Below are positions 53,301 to 61,932 of a DNA stretch of 64,000 nucleotides, in pieces. Source of the DNA: Asterias rubens (taxonomy: Eukaryota; Echinodermata; Asteroidea; Forcipulatida; Asteriidae); NCBI RefSeq assembly GCF_902459465.1, contig NC_047066.1, positions 5,740,377-5,804,376 of the forward strand, given 5' to 3'. A program made the translations under genes and the position numbers. Each line of letters begins with the position of its first letter. Positions within the stretch are counted from its first letter, which is position 1. Below the pieces are notes generated by a model that was given only the letters and a program-made list of their open reading frames with translations, was not told where the DNA came from and did not search any database.

Positions 53301-54817
53301 TGCTAAGCACAAATTTGTCGAGTAATATTTGTCTGCTTTAGTAGGTCTATGAAACTAGCCCCTGAACCCAATTGTGTAGAGCTGATGAAACACAAAAAGT
53401 ATGGACACTTTATAGTAGTGCATTGTTTGCTTCGGGGTGTATACAGATTGTTTTACCTAAACCTAATGTATGGTGTCATATGTGTCCACAATTATCTCCA
53501 AATGGATGGTATAAAAAACAACGTGTTATGTACGTGTTTCATTAGAAATGTCTGTAAATTAAATGGATTGTTTATTTTTCAAATTTCTCATTTGCAGTTG
53601 CAAAGAACGGTGACGTATGTATTTCAATTCTGCACGAGCCAGGAGATGACAAATGGGGCTACGAGACGGCATCCGAGCGCTGGCGCCCGGTACACAGCAT
53701 AGAATCCATCCTCATCAGTGTAATATCAATGCTATCGAATCCTAATGACGAGTCACCGGCTAATGTTGATGCAGGGGTGAGTGCCACTTTGTATGTAGGG
53801 TTCATGAAAGTCAATTCAAGCCCTTGTACGCCTCTCTTAATATTCATGCATGACGTCATAATTCTTGCCAAAAATGAGGCCATAGGCGCACATCTGCCAC
53901 CACTTGCAGTGGCTGCGCCCATGACCTCGTTTTGGGCTAGAATTGTGACGTACTCCCCTCTCACCGCCCCTCCCCTCCCCATATGACATAAAAAAATACA
54001 CAAATGAATAGTTCAACACATAAAATAGCTGTTTAGGTCATTGGTAATTTTTATTCTATTTTCTCCTTTAGATTGTTAACAGTCTCGTTGCCCAAACCTT
54101 ATTCTTTAACCATACAAATTCAACTGCATCTTCAAGAATGTAGACTTGGTCAATCATGGTACTTTGTTGTGAAAGTGTCAGAAACAGTTTAATTTTGTTA
54201 CCAGTTTCTCAACTTTGGTGACCTGGGGTGGATTTCACTAAGAGTCCAGACTAGTCTTATCTCGGTTTAGAATGAGTTACTCTTCCTAACTTAGGACCAG
54301 CCGTTAGTTTTTAATAACTCTTAAAGAGTCCTATGACTAGTCCTAAGTTAGGACTATCTTTGTGAAATCGACCTCTTGGGTGGATTTCACAAAGAGTAAA
54401 GACAAGTCTTATCTCGAGTTAGGACGAGTTACTCATCCTAACTTAGGACTACCCTTGTGTTTTTAATATCCCCTAGGACTAGTCCTAAGTTAGGACTAGT
54501 CTTAACTCTTTGTGAAATCGACCCCTGGACACTCTTTGTTATTTTTACCGTATGGGTTGTGCGTTTTGACTGTATGGGTGTGTGGCCATCAGGCGTATTA
54601 CATATTTTTTATGTTGGATTTGTTTCTTGCTTGTTTGTAAATTTGCTTGTACATTTCCTTCCTTTTATTTTGAGGTTTTGTCTGCAATGAAATAAATAAC
54701 GAAGTACTCCCATACTTAATTTGTCTCACCATTCAGAAAGAATGGAGGGAAGACTACAACGGCGCCTTCAAGAGGAACGTTCTTCAGACAGTTAAAAAAA
54801 GCCAGCAACTATTATAG
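50391..54817 (+). CDS. UBE2G1: UBE2G1-type ubiquitin-conjugating enzyme E2
   Basis: Five exons with GT-AG borders and joining phases: 50391-50436, 51426-51531, 52942-53039, 53598-53776 and 54737-54817, giving 169 residues (human UBE2G1 170). The UBC fold is complete: [17 protein letters not shown], the PPKMKF strand, HPN at 81-83, and the active-site Cys91 in [18 protein letters not shown]. The insertion after the active Cys ([17 protein letters not shown]) is typical of UBE2G/UBE2R/Ubc7 enzymes, and [13 protein letters not shown] matches UBE2G1 better than UBE2G2. It accepts ubiquitin from E1 and builds mainly Lys48 chains with RING E3s, including CRL4-cereblon in mammals. The N-terminal residues ([13 protein letters not shown]) differ from human. 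Introns hold a SINE head, a MITE-B fragment and two fold-back elements. Confidence 0.96.
50746..51030. mobile_element. MITE-B copy, one end missing (UBE2G1 intron 1)
   Basis: Left end TTAAAGCCATTGGACCCTTT, then the interior in inverted order relative to 32653-33019 ('cacagatttacaaataac', 'tttactttttgagaaaac', 'ttcccgttattttctcacgac'). It stops after 'ttgagcctaaacat', where the right TIR would be expected. Confidence 0.75.
51205..51300 (-). mobile_element. tRNA-derived SINE head, minus strand (UBE2G1 intron 1)
   Basis: Plus-strand 'gatgggattcgaacccatga' and 'cttacctcaagaccaccgag' are the inverted B and A boxes. A second, plus-oriented B box 'aaggtcatgggttcgaatctcac' is at about 51355, so two heads face each other. 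Confidence 0.6.
51721..51830. mobile_element. Fold-back element 'TTAGGCCNTGTCCGAAACG'
   Basis: Left end TTAGGCCATGTCCGAAACGA, right end TTTCCGAAACGGCCTTA, with inner GACTTTGGCTACAG/CTGTAGTCGAAGTC. About 110 bp. A relative with different centre is at 57701-57834. Confidence 0.75.
52001..52193. mobile_element. Fold-back element 'GGGCCCAAGTTCATAAAGCT'
   Basis: Left end GGGCCCAAGTTCATAAAGCT, right end AGGCTTTATGAAATTGGGTCC, with inner 'tgctaagcaattattg' and 'tctgctaagcaagactg'. In UBE2G1 intron 2. Confidence 0.78.
54224..54527. mobile_element. Two adjacent fold-back units 'GGTGGATTTCACNAAGAG'
   Basis: Unit one 54226 to about 54371 and unit two about 54377-54526. Each starts GGTGGATTTCAC and ends TTTGTGAAATCGACC, and each has a stem of CCTAACTTAGGACTA and TAGTCCTAAGTTAGGA. 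In UBE2G1 intron 4. A diverged copy is at 1221-1367. Confidence 0.82.
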
Positions 54818-55500
54818 TGGGTCTGTAGAAAGGATGCAGTGTGGTGAGTAGTCTCTAAACACCAAATCATATCGTTGCGTAGCTGGAAAAACGTTGTATC
54901 TCAATTTGGCAAAAAGTGTTGTACAGACTTTCTCAAAAAAGTGCTGAGCAAAAATACTGTAATTTCAGCGCGTACTTGTTTTGTGTGTACACCCAGACTG
55001 TTTTAAAGGGTTTTGAGACCTTTTGTAAATCAAGTTTTTGACCATGACATGAATCCCTACCCACTGTGAATGATGATGTATGTAATATAATCCACCTGTA
55101 GAAGTTCAGCTTCATTTGTCGTCAAGTTTTTTTGAAGAAAAAAAAGAGTGAAAATCACAGAGCAGTGTTTTCAGGAGAGTTGCGTAAATACGTTGTACAT
55201 GCTTAAATAATGTTTGTCTCACTGAAACGAAACTTATTTTTCTGACATTGTTTTACACATTTCTCAAAAACTACAGCACCTCAGGAAGTAATACTTTAAA
55301 GGGAAGTTTACTACCATCAGTTTAATGTAAATCTGTTGTGTTTTGTGTCGTACAAAAAGTACCCAAACCCTTTAAGCAAGAAACAATGTTCTGACTGTTT
55401 CAAACATGCGTAGAATAAAAGTGCCATTATAGGAGATACCAAACTTTTTGCACTGACATCGATATTAATCCTCAATTCCAAGATGATAACAATAAAAAGT
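54818..55500 (+). other. Probable UBE2G1 3' UTR
   Basis: The first AATAAA after the stop is at 55491-55496. No other coding exon was recognised. A 117-codon ORF at 55628-55981 follows a pyrimidine-rich CAG but shows no family feature. Confidence 0.4.
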
Positions 55501-56020
55501 AAAATATACAAAAGAAAACAGAAATTCAAACAACTTGCATTTACTTACGATTTACTTTCACTCCCTCTTCCAGTAGATTTATGCAGTGTTGTATTTTAAT
55601 TATGTTTTTTTCCTTAACTATATTTAAGTGTCAACAATTTCTGTCTGTGTTATTTTTTCTTCAGATTTCAGAGAGACACTTTTTCTTTGGATGTTTGATC
55701 TGAGCAACAACGTTACATCCAAGGAAGTCGTTCTTGAAAACAGAAAAGAAACTTGTCAAGATTTGAAAAACATTTTATGCAAAGTGAGCGAAAGAAAGAA
55801 ACATACAGACTCACACACGACTCGATCAGGATTTGTCTCGATCGACGAACCAGAGGTGACAACTCTTTGTTTGTCTCATGTTGTTAAAAGGAAGAAGAAA
55901 AATAAAAAAACTGACGTTATATTAAAAAAAAAAAATAAAAAAAAAAAATGCAAGATGGAGAGTCTTCAAAATCATGTCTGAGATGTTTTGTGCGGTAAAT
56001 GGTCTTGAGAGTAGTCGGCG

Positions 56021-56165
56021 CCAGAGAGATTGTCGCTCCAGAGAGATTGTCGCTCCAGAGAGATTGTCGCTCCAGAGAGATTGTCGCTCCAGAGAGATTG
56101 TCGCTCCAGAGAGATTGTCGCTCCAGAGAGATTGTCGCTCCAGAGAGATTGTCGCTCCAGAGAGG
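56021..56165. repeat. 17-bp minisatellite, about 8.5 units
   Basis: The unit CCAGAGAGATTGTCGCT is repeated head to tail with almost no variation. As 17 is not a multiple of 3, every frame cycles through all three phases and gives a 17-residue peptide period; open frames here follow from the repeat. Confidence 0.95.
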
Positions 56166-56189
56166 AACGGCGGTGTTGTAAATATTAGC

Positions 56190-56255
56190 AGGATGCCCAG
56201 GAGGTTTTGGCAAGATGCCAGGAAGCTTTGGCAAAATGCCAGGAGGCTACGCTGT
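56190..56255. repeat. Three short units 'GCCAGGAGGTTTTGGCAA'
   Basis: 'atgcccaggaggttttggcaag', 'atgccaggaagctttggcaaa' and 'atgccaggaggctacgctg' follow one another with a period of about 21-22 bp, just after the minisatellite. Confidence 0.6.
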
Positions 56256-56513
56256 CATCGATGTCATCGTCGTAAATCAAGCAAATCCAAAAAGATGGTC
56301 AGGCCAAATCAATGTGAAGTCGACAAGAGCTCTCTAATTTTGTTCGCACTGATGTCAAGGTTGGAAAATTTGCCGTCAAAAGAGCGGAAATAATATGCGT
56401 GTCTAAGGTGATGTGTGTGCGTTTGAGTAACAGCGGAGAGAAATGCAATCACGAGTACAAGGTGGTTTCTCTTCTTAACAGTTTAGAGGGGAGGGGGTTT
56501 TGGGTAGAAGCCA

Positions 56514-56698
56514 GGGCCCAATTTCATAAAGCTGTTTATCAGAGAATACTGCTTAGCAAATTGATATGCTAACCAAAAATGGGTGGGGCAACAATGTAAA
56601 CTTTATGGACTTTTGGCTGGTAACCAGTTTCTGCTAAGCAATATTTGTCTGTGCTTAGCAAGTTTGTTATGCTTACAGGCTTTATAAAATTGGTCCCA
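56514..56698. mobile_element. Fold-back element 'GGGCCCAATTTCATAAAGCT'
   Basis: Left end GGGCCCAATTTCATAAAGCT, right end GGCTTTATAAAATTGGTCCC. The interior words 'ctgcttagcaaattg' and 'ctgctaagcaatattt' match the 52001 copy. Confidence 0.8.
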
Positions 56699-56816
56699 GG
56701 ACCTGATTTCATAAAACTGTGCAGGAAACCAGTTTTGAGTTTTGTATATTAGGTGGTACTTATAAAGTTTCGATATTGATTATTTTGAAAGGCCCCATAG
56801 GGTTAACTCACTTCTT

Positions 56817-56976
56817 AAGGCTGGTTTATAGTCAGTCACGCGATGGTCATGCGATGGAAATCTTGACGCGCGATCCTAAAAACACAGTTTATAGTTATCC
56901 CTGAGGGGCGATGTTTTTTTTATGATCGCCCTCAAGATTTCTATCATGCGACCATCCCGACAAACTGGCCTTTAGT
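56817..56976. mobile_element. Fold-back element 'AAGGCTGGTTTATAGTC'
   Basis: Left end AAGGCTGGTTTATAGTCAGT, right end GACAAACTGGCCTTTA. Inner pairs GGTCATGCGATGGAAATCTT and AAGATTTCTATCATGCGACC. A second copy is at 59189-59356. Confidence 0.75.
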
Positions 56977-56992
56977 AGCAGCAAATCAGAGG

Positions 56993-57112
56993 AGCCCAAT
57001 TTTATGGCTCTGCTTACCCTGGTGTTCTCCGCTTTCACCCCATAGAATTGTGTGCTGTACAGGCACTGTAATTCCGTAATTCCATGGTATGCAGAGCCAG
57101 GAAATTGAACCC
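56993..57112. mobile_element. Short fold-back element 'GAGCCCAATTTTATGGCTCT'
   Basis: Left end GAGCCCAATTTTATGGCTCT, right end AGAGCCAGGAAATTGAACCC. Related to the 47243 copy but with a different, shorter centre. Confidence 0.65.
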
Positions 57113-57700
57113 AGATTGTAGGGAAAACACTTGCAATAGCATTGCACAGTTCAATTTTTGCCTAGATCCTTTGCTGTGTTTTGAATTTACGTTTCCATTG
57201 TTTGACTTCGGTGATGGCGGCCAGGGTTACACTAGATCTGTCATGCCTGGATCATTTTCATTTTGCAAAGGGCACTTCCATTTAGCCTTTTTTTAGAAAT
57301 GGTGGACACTATCGATATGCACTCAGTGGTTTGGGTGTATACAGACAATTAACTCAAACCGAATGTCATAGTATTTTGTTAACCATAATAATAAAATCCT
57401 TTTTTTTTTTTTGGAAAATCTTTGTGAAGCTTTTGAAAGGGGAACCAGTGCAATGGAGACCATTCCTTCATGAAAATGCAGCCACTTCCACATGTTCATC
57501 TTGGCATCATAACTTTCTGAAAAACAGTTTTTCAAAATTAACCGTTTTTTTATATTGGGGACATGACAACCATCCGGATTTACAGTGGCATAGAATGAAA
57601 AGGATGTTATTATGTAAAGTTGAGAAAAAGGAATGGAGAATTTCTGCTCAATAAATAGATATTGTGTACAAACTGTTTCGAGTTGGGTTGGCTGGAGAAC

Positions 57701-57834
57701 TTAGGCCGAATCCGAATTGGCGGCTATGGCTAGGGCTACGGCTGTTGCTAAGGGTGTTGCTATACCTCAATGCATGGTGATGTGGAAATCTAGCCGTAGC
57801 CGTAGCTGTAGCCGCTAATTTGAACACGGCCTTA
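57701..57834. mobile_element. Fold-back element 'TTAGGCCGAATCCGAATTGG'
   Basis: Left end TTAGGCCGAATCCGAATTGG, right end TTTGAACACGGCCTTA; inner GGCTATGGCTAGGGCTACGG against CCGTAGCCGTAGCTGTAGCC. Confidence 0.75.
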
Positions 57835-57902
57835 GAATGCATGTTGACATAGTGTGCCTATTGGCTGTGGAATCTCAGGAACTTAAAGAAAATTCACAGT
57901 AA

Positions 57903-58084
57903 AACCCGGTTCATACTTCCTGCGAATGCAAATGCGAAGCGAATTTTTACATCACATGGCTGTTTTCGCATCAAATATTTCGCAGGAGTTGGAACAGTTC
58001 AACTGTTGCGAATTATACATTACGAATTGGTGACGTCACAATTTGTATCACATTTGCATATGCAGGGAGTACGAACCAGGCTTA
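57903..58084. mobile_element. Fold-back element 'AACCCGGTTCATACTTCC', second copy
   Basis: Left end AACCCGGTTCATACTTCCTG, right end GGAGTACGAACCAGGCTTA. Inner GCGAATGCAAATGCGAAGCG is partly answered by CACATTTGCATATGC. Same family as 11140-11309. Confidence 0.7.
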
Positions 58085-58867
58085 AGAGACGGCATTATAC
58101 TGCTTCTATATAAAGTGTACATTATTACAGGAGACCACTCCGACAAGATAACATGGTGTAAATAAATAGCATTTGGTACCCCCTTTCGGATTAATTAATA
58201 TTTTGTTTAATTCCAAATGTTTACGTTGTCTTTTAGAATTGATTTATACAACCAGTCTTGCTTGTCAGCAGGTCACTAGTTAGTGTGCATGGGCCTTGTC
58301 ACCTGAGGCAACTTTTACATGCTTCAGGACCACTTTGGTAGCACATGAGTCAGTTTTCCAACAATGTCTCACAATCCCCCAAAATAGTATGTGAACATTC
58401 AAATGTGAATGGATTCTCTTGTTGGAGATTGCCTGGAACTGGTTGCCTGTAAATTGTCTCGTGTGACAAGACCCATGAGTCATCTTTGTTTGATGCGCAG
58501 AGTTCCACACTTTCTCAAAAAAGCTACATCAGTATAAAAAGCTTGCGAACTTGTACATGTCCAAAAGATTTTGGTTGCACAATGGCTTCCAAATAATATG
58601 TAATAAACAAATTCACCCGTTTAACGTTCTGTACTTTGTTCACTCCGCTACATGCACACAACTAGTATAGACTATGTGACGCATGACAGCACATGTTGAC
58701 AAAGGCCAATCTGGGTCAAAGGTTGGCAGGCAGAAAGGTTGCACAGCCAGGGTCCAGAGAAAGGAAATTATAACAAAAACACTCAGTGCAGACGCTGGTG
58801 TATTTGTGTTATATGTAAATCCAGTGTTGTTTTCAAGTAATTTGCGGTTGAATTCAACATTGAAAAA

Positions 58868-58935
58868 GTTACAAGAGCAGGACTTGAACCTTCGACCTCC
58901 AGGTTAATGAGCCGGTGCGCTACCAACTATTGCGG
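58868..58935 (-). mobile_element. tRNA-like SINE head, minus strand
   Basis: Plus-strand 'gcaggacttgaaccttcgac' and 'cggtgcgctaccaactattg' are inverted B- and A-box-like segments. No acceptor stem pairs. Confidence 0.5.
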
Positions 58936-59188
58936 TTAAAATGGACAACCCAAAAAATACTAGAAGACTTGGACCTGTGACCTAATAAATTTGAGCTATG
59001 TAGCCCGATCTTGGCGGTCTCCCAATGTTTTATTTTCAACAACTGATGTTATGTGTACAGATGATTAAGAAGGGAACCTTTTTTTAAATAATCACAATAA
59101 TACGTAGATGCTACTCAGTTGCAAAGCCTTAGAAGGAAACGTGCGGCCCTTGATGGCTTCTATGTAAGCAATACGAATCACACACTGT

Positions 59189-59356
59189 AAAGCCAAGTTG
59201 TAGTCGGTTGCACGATGGTCGCTCCATGGAAATCTTGACCCTCGATCATATGAAGACCCAGTTTTTACTGGCCTCAGCGATGACAATAAACTGTTTTTTT
59301 ACGATTGCGCGACAAGATTTCCATCGCATCCTGCGACCGACTATAAACCTGCTTTA
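59189..59356. mobile_element. Fold-back element 'GTAGTCGGTTGCACGATGGT'
   Basis: Left arm AGTCGGTTGCACGATGGTCG, right arm CGCATCCTGCGACCGACTATA, inner 'ccatggaaatcttgac' and 'gacaagatttccatcg'. Same family as 56817-56976. Confidence 0.72.
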
Positions 59357-60672
59357 ACATGGTGCCATAACCACAAAATTCTGTGGTAAGCAGAGCTGTG
59401 CCCAGATTAAAACGTTTTGCGAAATTGGCCCCATGAAGCTCTAAATGTCAAACTCTTCAAGAATGAAGGCCCACTTCTCAAATAATGGGGGACTTTTCGG
59501 GATGCTGGGTCGCAGCAGACTTGAATCCATTGTTCTCGCAAATACGCACATGCTCAGAACTGCGTAAACAATGGACCCTTCCCATGAAATATGCTAATCA
59601 CATTTACGCATGCGTACAGACCCTGTTGGTTGGCAAACCCCATAGAGTTGTGCACTAAGCAAACGCGCAATCGCGTCTGGGTCACGCATCCATTGTTGAG
59701 ATGTTCCCTCATTTTGCCAACCAAAACGTTAGTGCCCACAATGTGCAATTAACATAATTTCATGGGAAGGGTCTATTAAGATTTACCTCGCAAGTCTGCT
59801 AACACCTAGAGTTCAAAATTCTCCAATTGAACATCCAATTATTGTGCTACAAGTATGTCGGGGCCTTTTCAAGGGTTTGTCTGTTCTAATTGTTGTTTCA
59901 TAATTTGTAAGTAGTAAGATTGACAGTTACTAGCTTTTGTAAAAAAAAAAAATTTAAAAAAAATAATACGTTTAAATTTACCAGTAATGAACACTTTTAA
60001 GGTTAAAAGGATTACGAACAAATAGACAAAAAGTATTAGATTGTTTGTTTTTATTATGATAAGTTTTAGAATCAATGAGTTAAATTCACTGCCCGGAAAA
60101 ATGTTCACTGTTTTGTGGCACTTTTACAGACATGCTTCAGTTGAAGAAGTGATGAATGTATTCCGACACCCCTATGTTTCGATAACCATGTGTTTTGTAA
60201 AACCCCTGATGATTTACATGCTGGTGTTATGAAAGGGTTAGGGTTTATACACTAGGGGTGTCGGAACATGGTGTTGGAACACAGATGGCGAGACATAGGG
60301 ATGTCAGAACTTTGTGGTGTAAAGATTTGGCCCTTGTTGTGGCCAAGCCTTCAGACATCTATTTGAAATGATGCAGAGGGGCTGTTAACCTCTACAACTT
60401 CACATCTTGCAATTATTTTGGCTTTTCTCCACACAAAAGGGACCCTTTATCAAAATTCACACAATCTCATATTTTTATTTCTTTGAGAAATATTGCTTGC
60501 TGAATGTTTGCAGAAAGCACTAGCTAGCAATGCAATATTTATTACTCCCTGGGCCCACACTTGCTCTCCGGTGGCCTCAATCCTCCATTATCCTCCATTC
60601 TTCACACCAACATTGTTTGGACTGGGATGCGATTGGTATGTTTAGCCCAGTGAGAAGCAATTGTTTTGGGCC
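59357..60672. other. Intergenic sequence with small inverted words
   Basis: 'gttccgacacccctatgtttcg' near 60160 is answered by 'ctaggggtgtcggaacatgg' near 60252 and 'acatagggatgtcagaac' near 60294, a possible small fold-back. Another pair, 'gaccctt cccatgaaat' near 59574 and 'atttcatgggaagggtc' near 59757, bounds about 200 bp. No gene was recognised. Confidence 0.45.
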
Positions 60673-61055
60673 TTAAAGACACTGGACACTATTGGTAATT
60701 GTCAAAGACCAGTCTTCTCACTTGCTGTATCTCAACATATGCATAAAATAACAAACCTGTGAAAATTTCAGCGCAATCGGTCATCGAAGTTGCGAGATAA
60801 TGAAAGAAAAAACACCCTTGTCACACGAAGTTGTGTGCTTTCTATGCTTGATTTTGAGACCTCAAGTTCTAAATCTGAGGTCTCGAAATCAAATTCGTGG
60901 AAAAATTGCTTCTTGCTCGAAAACTACATTACTTCAGAGGGAGCAGTTTCTCACAATGTGTTATACTATCAACCTCTCCCCATTAGTCGTTTCCAAGTAC
61001 GTTTTTATGCTAAAAAATATTTTGAGTAATTACCGATAGTGTCCACTGCCTTTAA
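60673..61055. mobile_element. MITE-A copy, complete
   Basis: Left end TTAAAGACACTGGACACTAT, right end GTGTCCACTGCCTTTAA, inner palindrome TTTTGAGACCTCAAG/CTGAGGTCTCGAAAT. TTAA at both ends. Confidence 0.87.
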
Positions 61056-61932
61056 AGTCCTCAATCCTCCACTATCAGAAAACATCCCGAAGATGATTTT
61101 GGAGGGTATGGGTTTTTCTCTGTAAAATGAAACCAGAACATTTTACTGTGTGTGTGTTTATAAATTCTTCACAGCTTTCTTGAAACTGTATGGAAAGTTG
61201 ATTGGAATAGATGTACTCTTTAAAGAACAATCCTTTAAAGCTGATGATTTCTTATATATACATCTTACAGGTATCCGACCCGAAGCGAATCTTGCTTCGG
61301 AGATGATTTATAACCCATTCTTGTAAAATCATAATTGAGAGATGTATAATTAAAAAGGTTGTTTTGACACAAAATATATCTTATCAGTTCATCGACTTTT
61401 TACTATTGTCTTAAGTCTTTTGTCAGAGCGGACACAGAAAAGCCTGTGCCCAAATTAAAACAAAATTATAACTTAATTTGCTTCAGATCCTCCTCCCCCC
61501 AATCACAGTGGATTGTTTTGTCAACAGTTACCAGGTTGTTGCCCTGCCCCATAGCCCTTCTAAACAATGCCTTACACATGATTAGTTGATTTTTGAAATT
61601 CATACCAGAAGTGAGTCAAATTGTTTTATATATTTTTGTCAAACTTAAAAGCAATGTATTATTTTGGTTTAACCCTTATTAATACAATGTGTACATGTAT
61701 TCGGTACTTTCCTAGGTTCTGTAAAAAAAATCACCGGCATGTTACTCGGATGGGATTCGATCTCACGACCTTTGCCAATTAAACAATCCGTTAAAGCATT
61801 TGTTTTGTTATCATGAGTACTGGGTTTGAAAATTAGTGTATAGTGAAGTACTGGTTTGTGTAACATCTATCATGATCGACAACCAACCCAACCCAACCCA
61901 GTGCGGCTGACCTCGACAACAGTCACACTTTG
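61056..61932. other. Downstream flank of the acidic-protein gene
   Basis: On the minus strand this is 3' UTR and beyond. A minus-strand tRNA-like SINE head is suggested by plus-strand 'ggatgggattcgatctcacg' near 61748. Nothing else was recognised. Confidence 0.4.

Noticed and set aside
55628..55981. Possible extra exon downstream of UBE2G1
   Set aside because: It follows a CAG but the peptide has no family features, the UBE2G1 frame already ends at the usual length, and the end is a poly-Lys A-rich run.
55974..56393. 139-codon ORF with periodic RDCRSREIVAPERLSLQ peptide
   Set aside because: Caused by the 17-bp minisatellite; no splice context, no start context and open on the opposite strand as well.
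10540..61039. Recurring ORFs of 60-90 codons reading like [18 protein letters not shown] at about 10540, 26170, 40138, 40585, 44640 and 60790
   Set aside because: All lie inside MITE-A copies and come from its inner palindrome, which stays open in several frames. Copies carry indels and no start or frame is conserved, so this is not a gene family.
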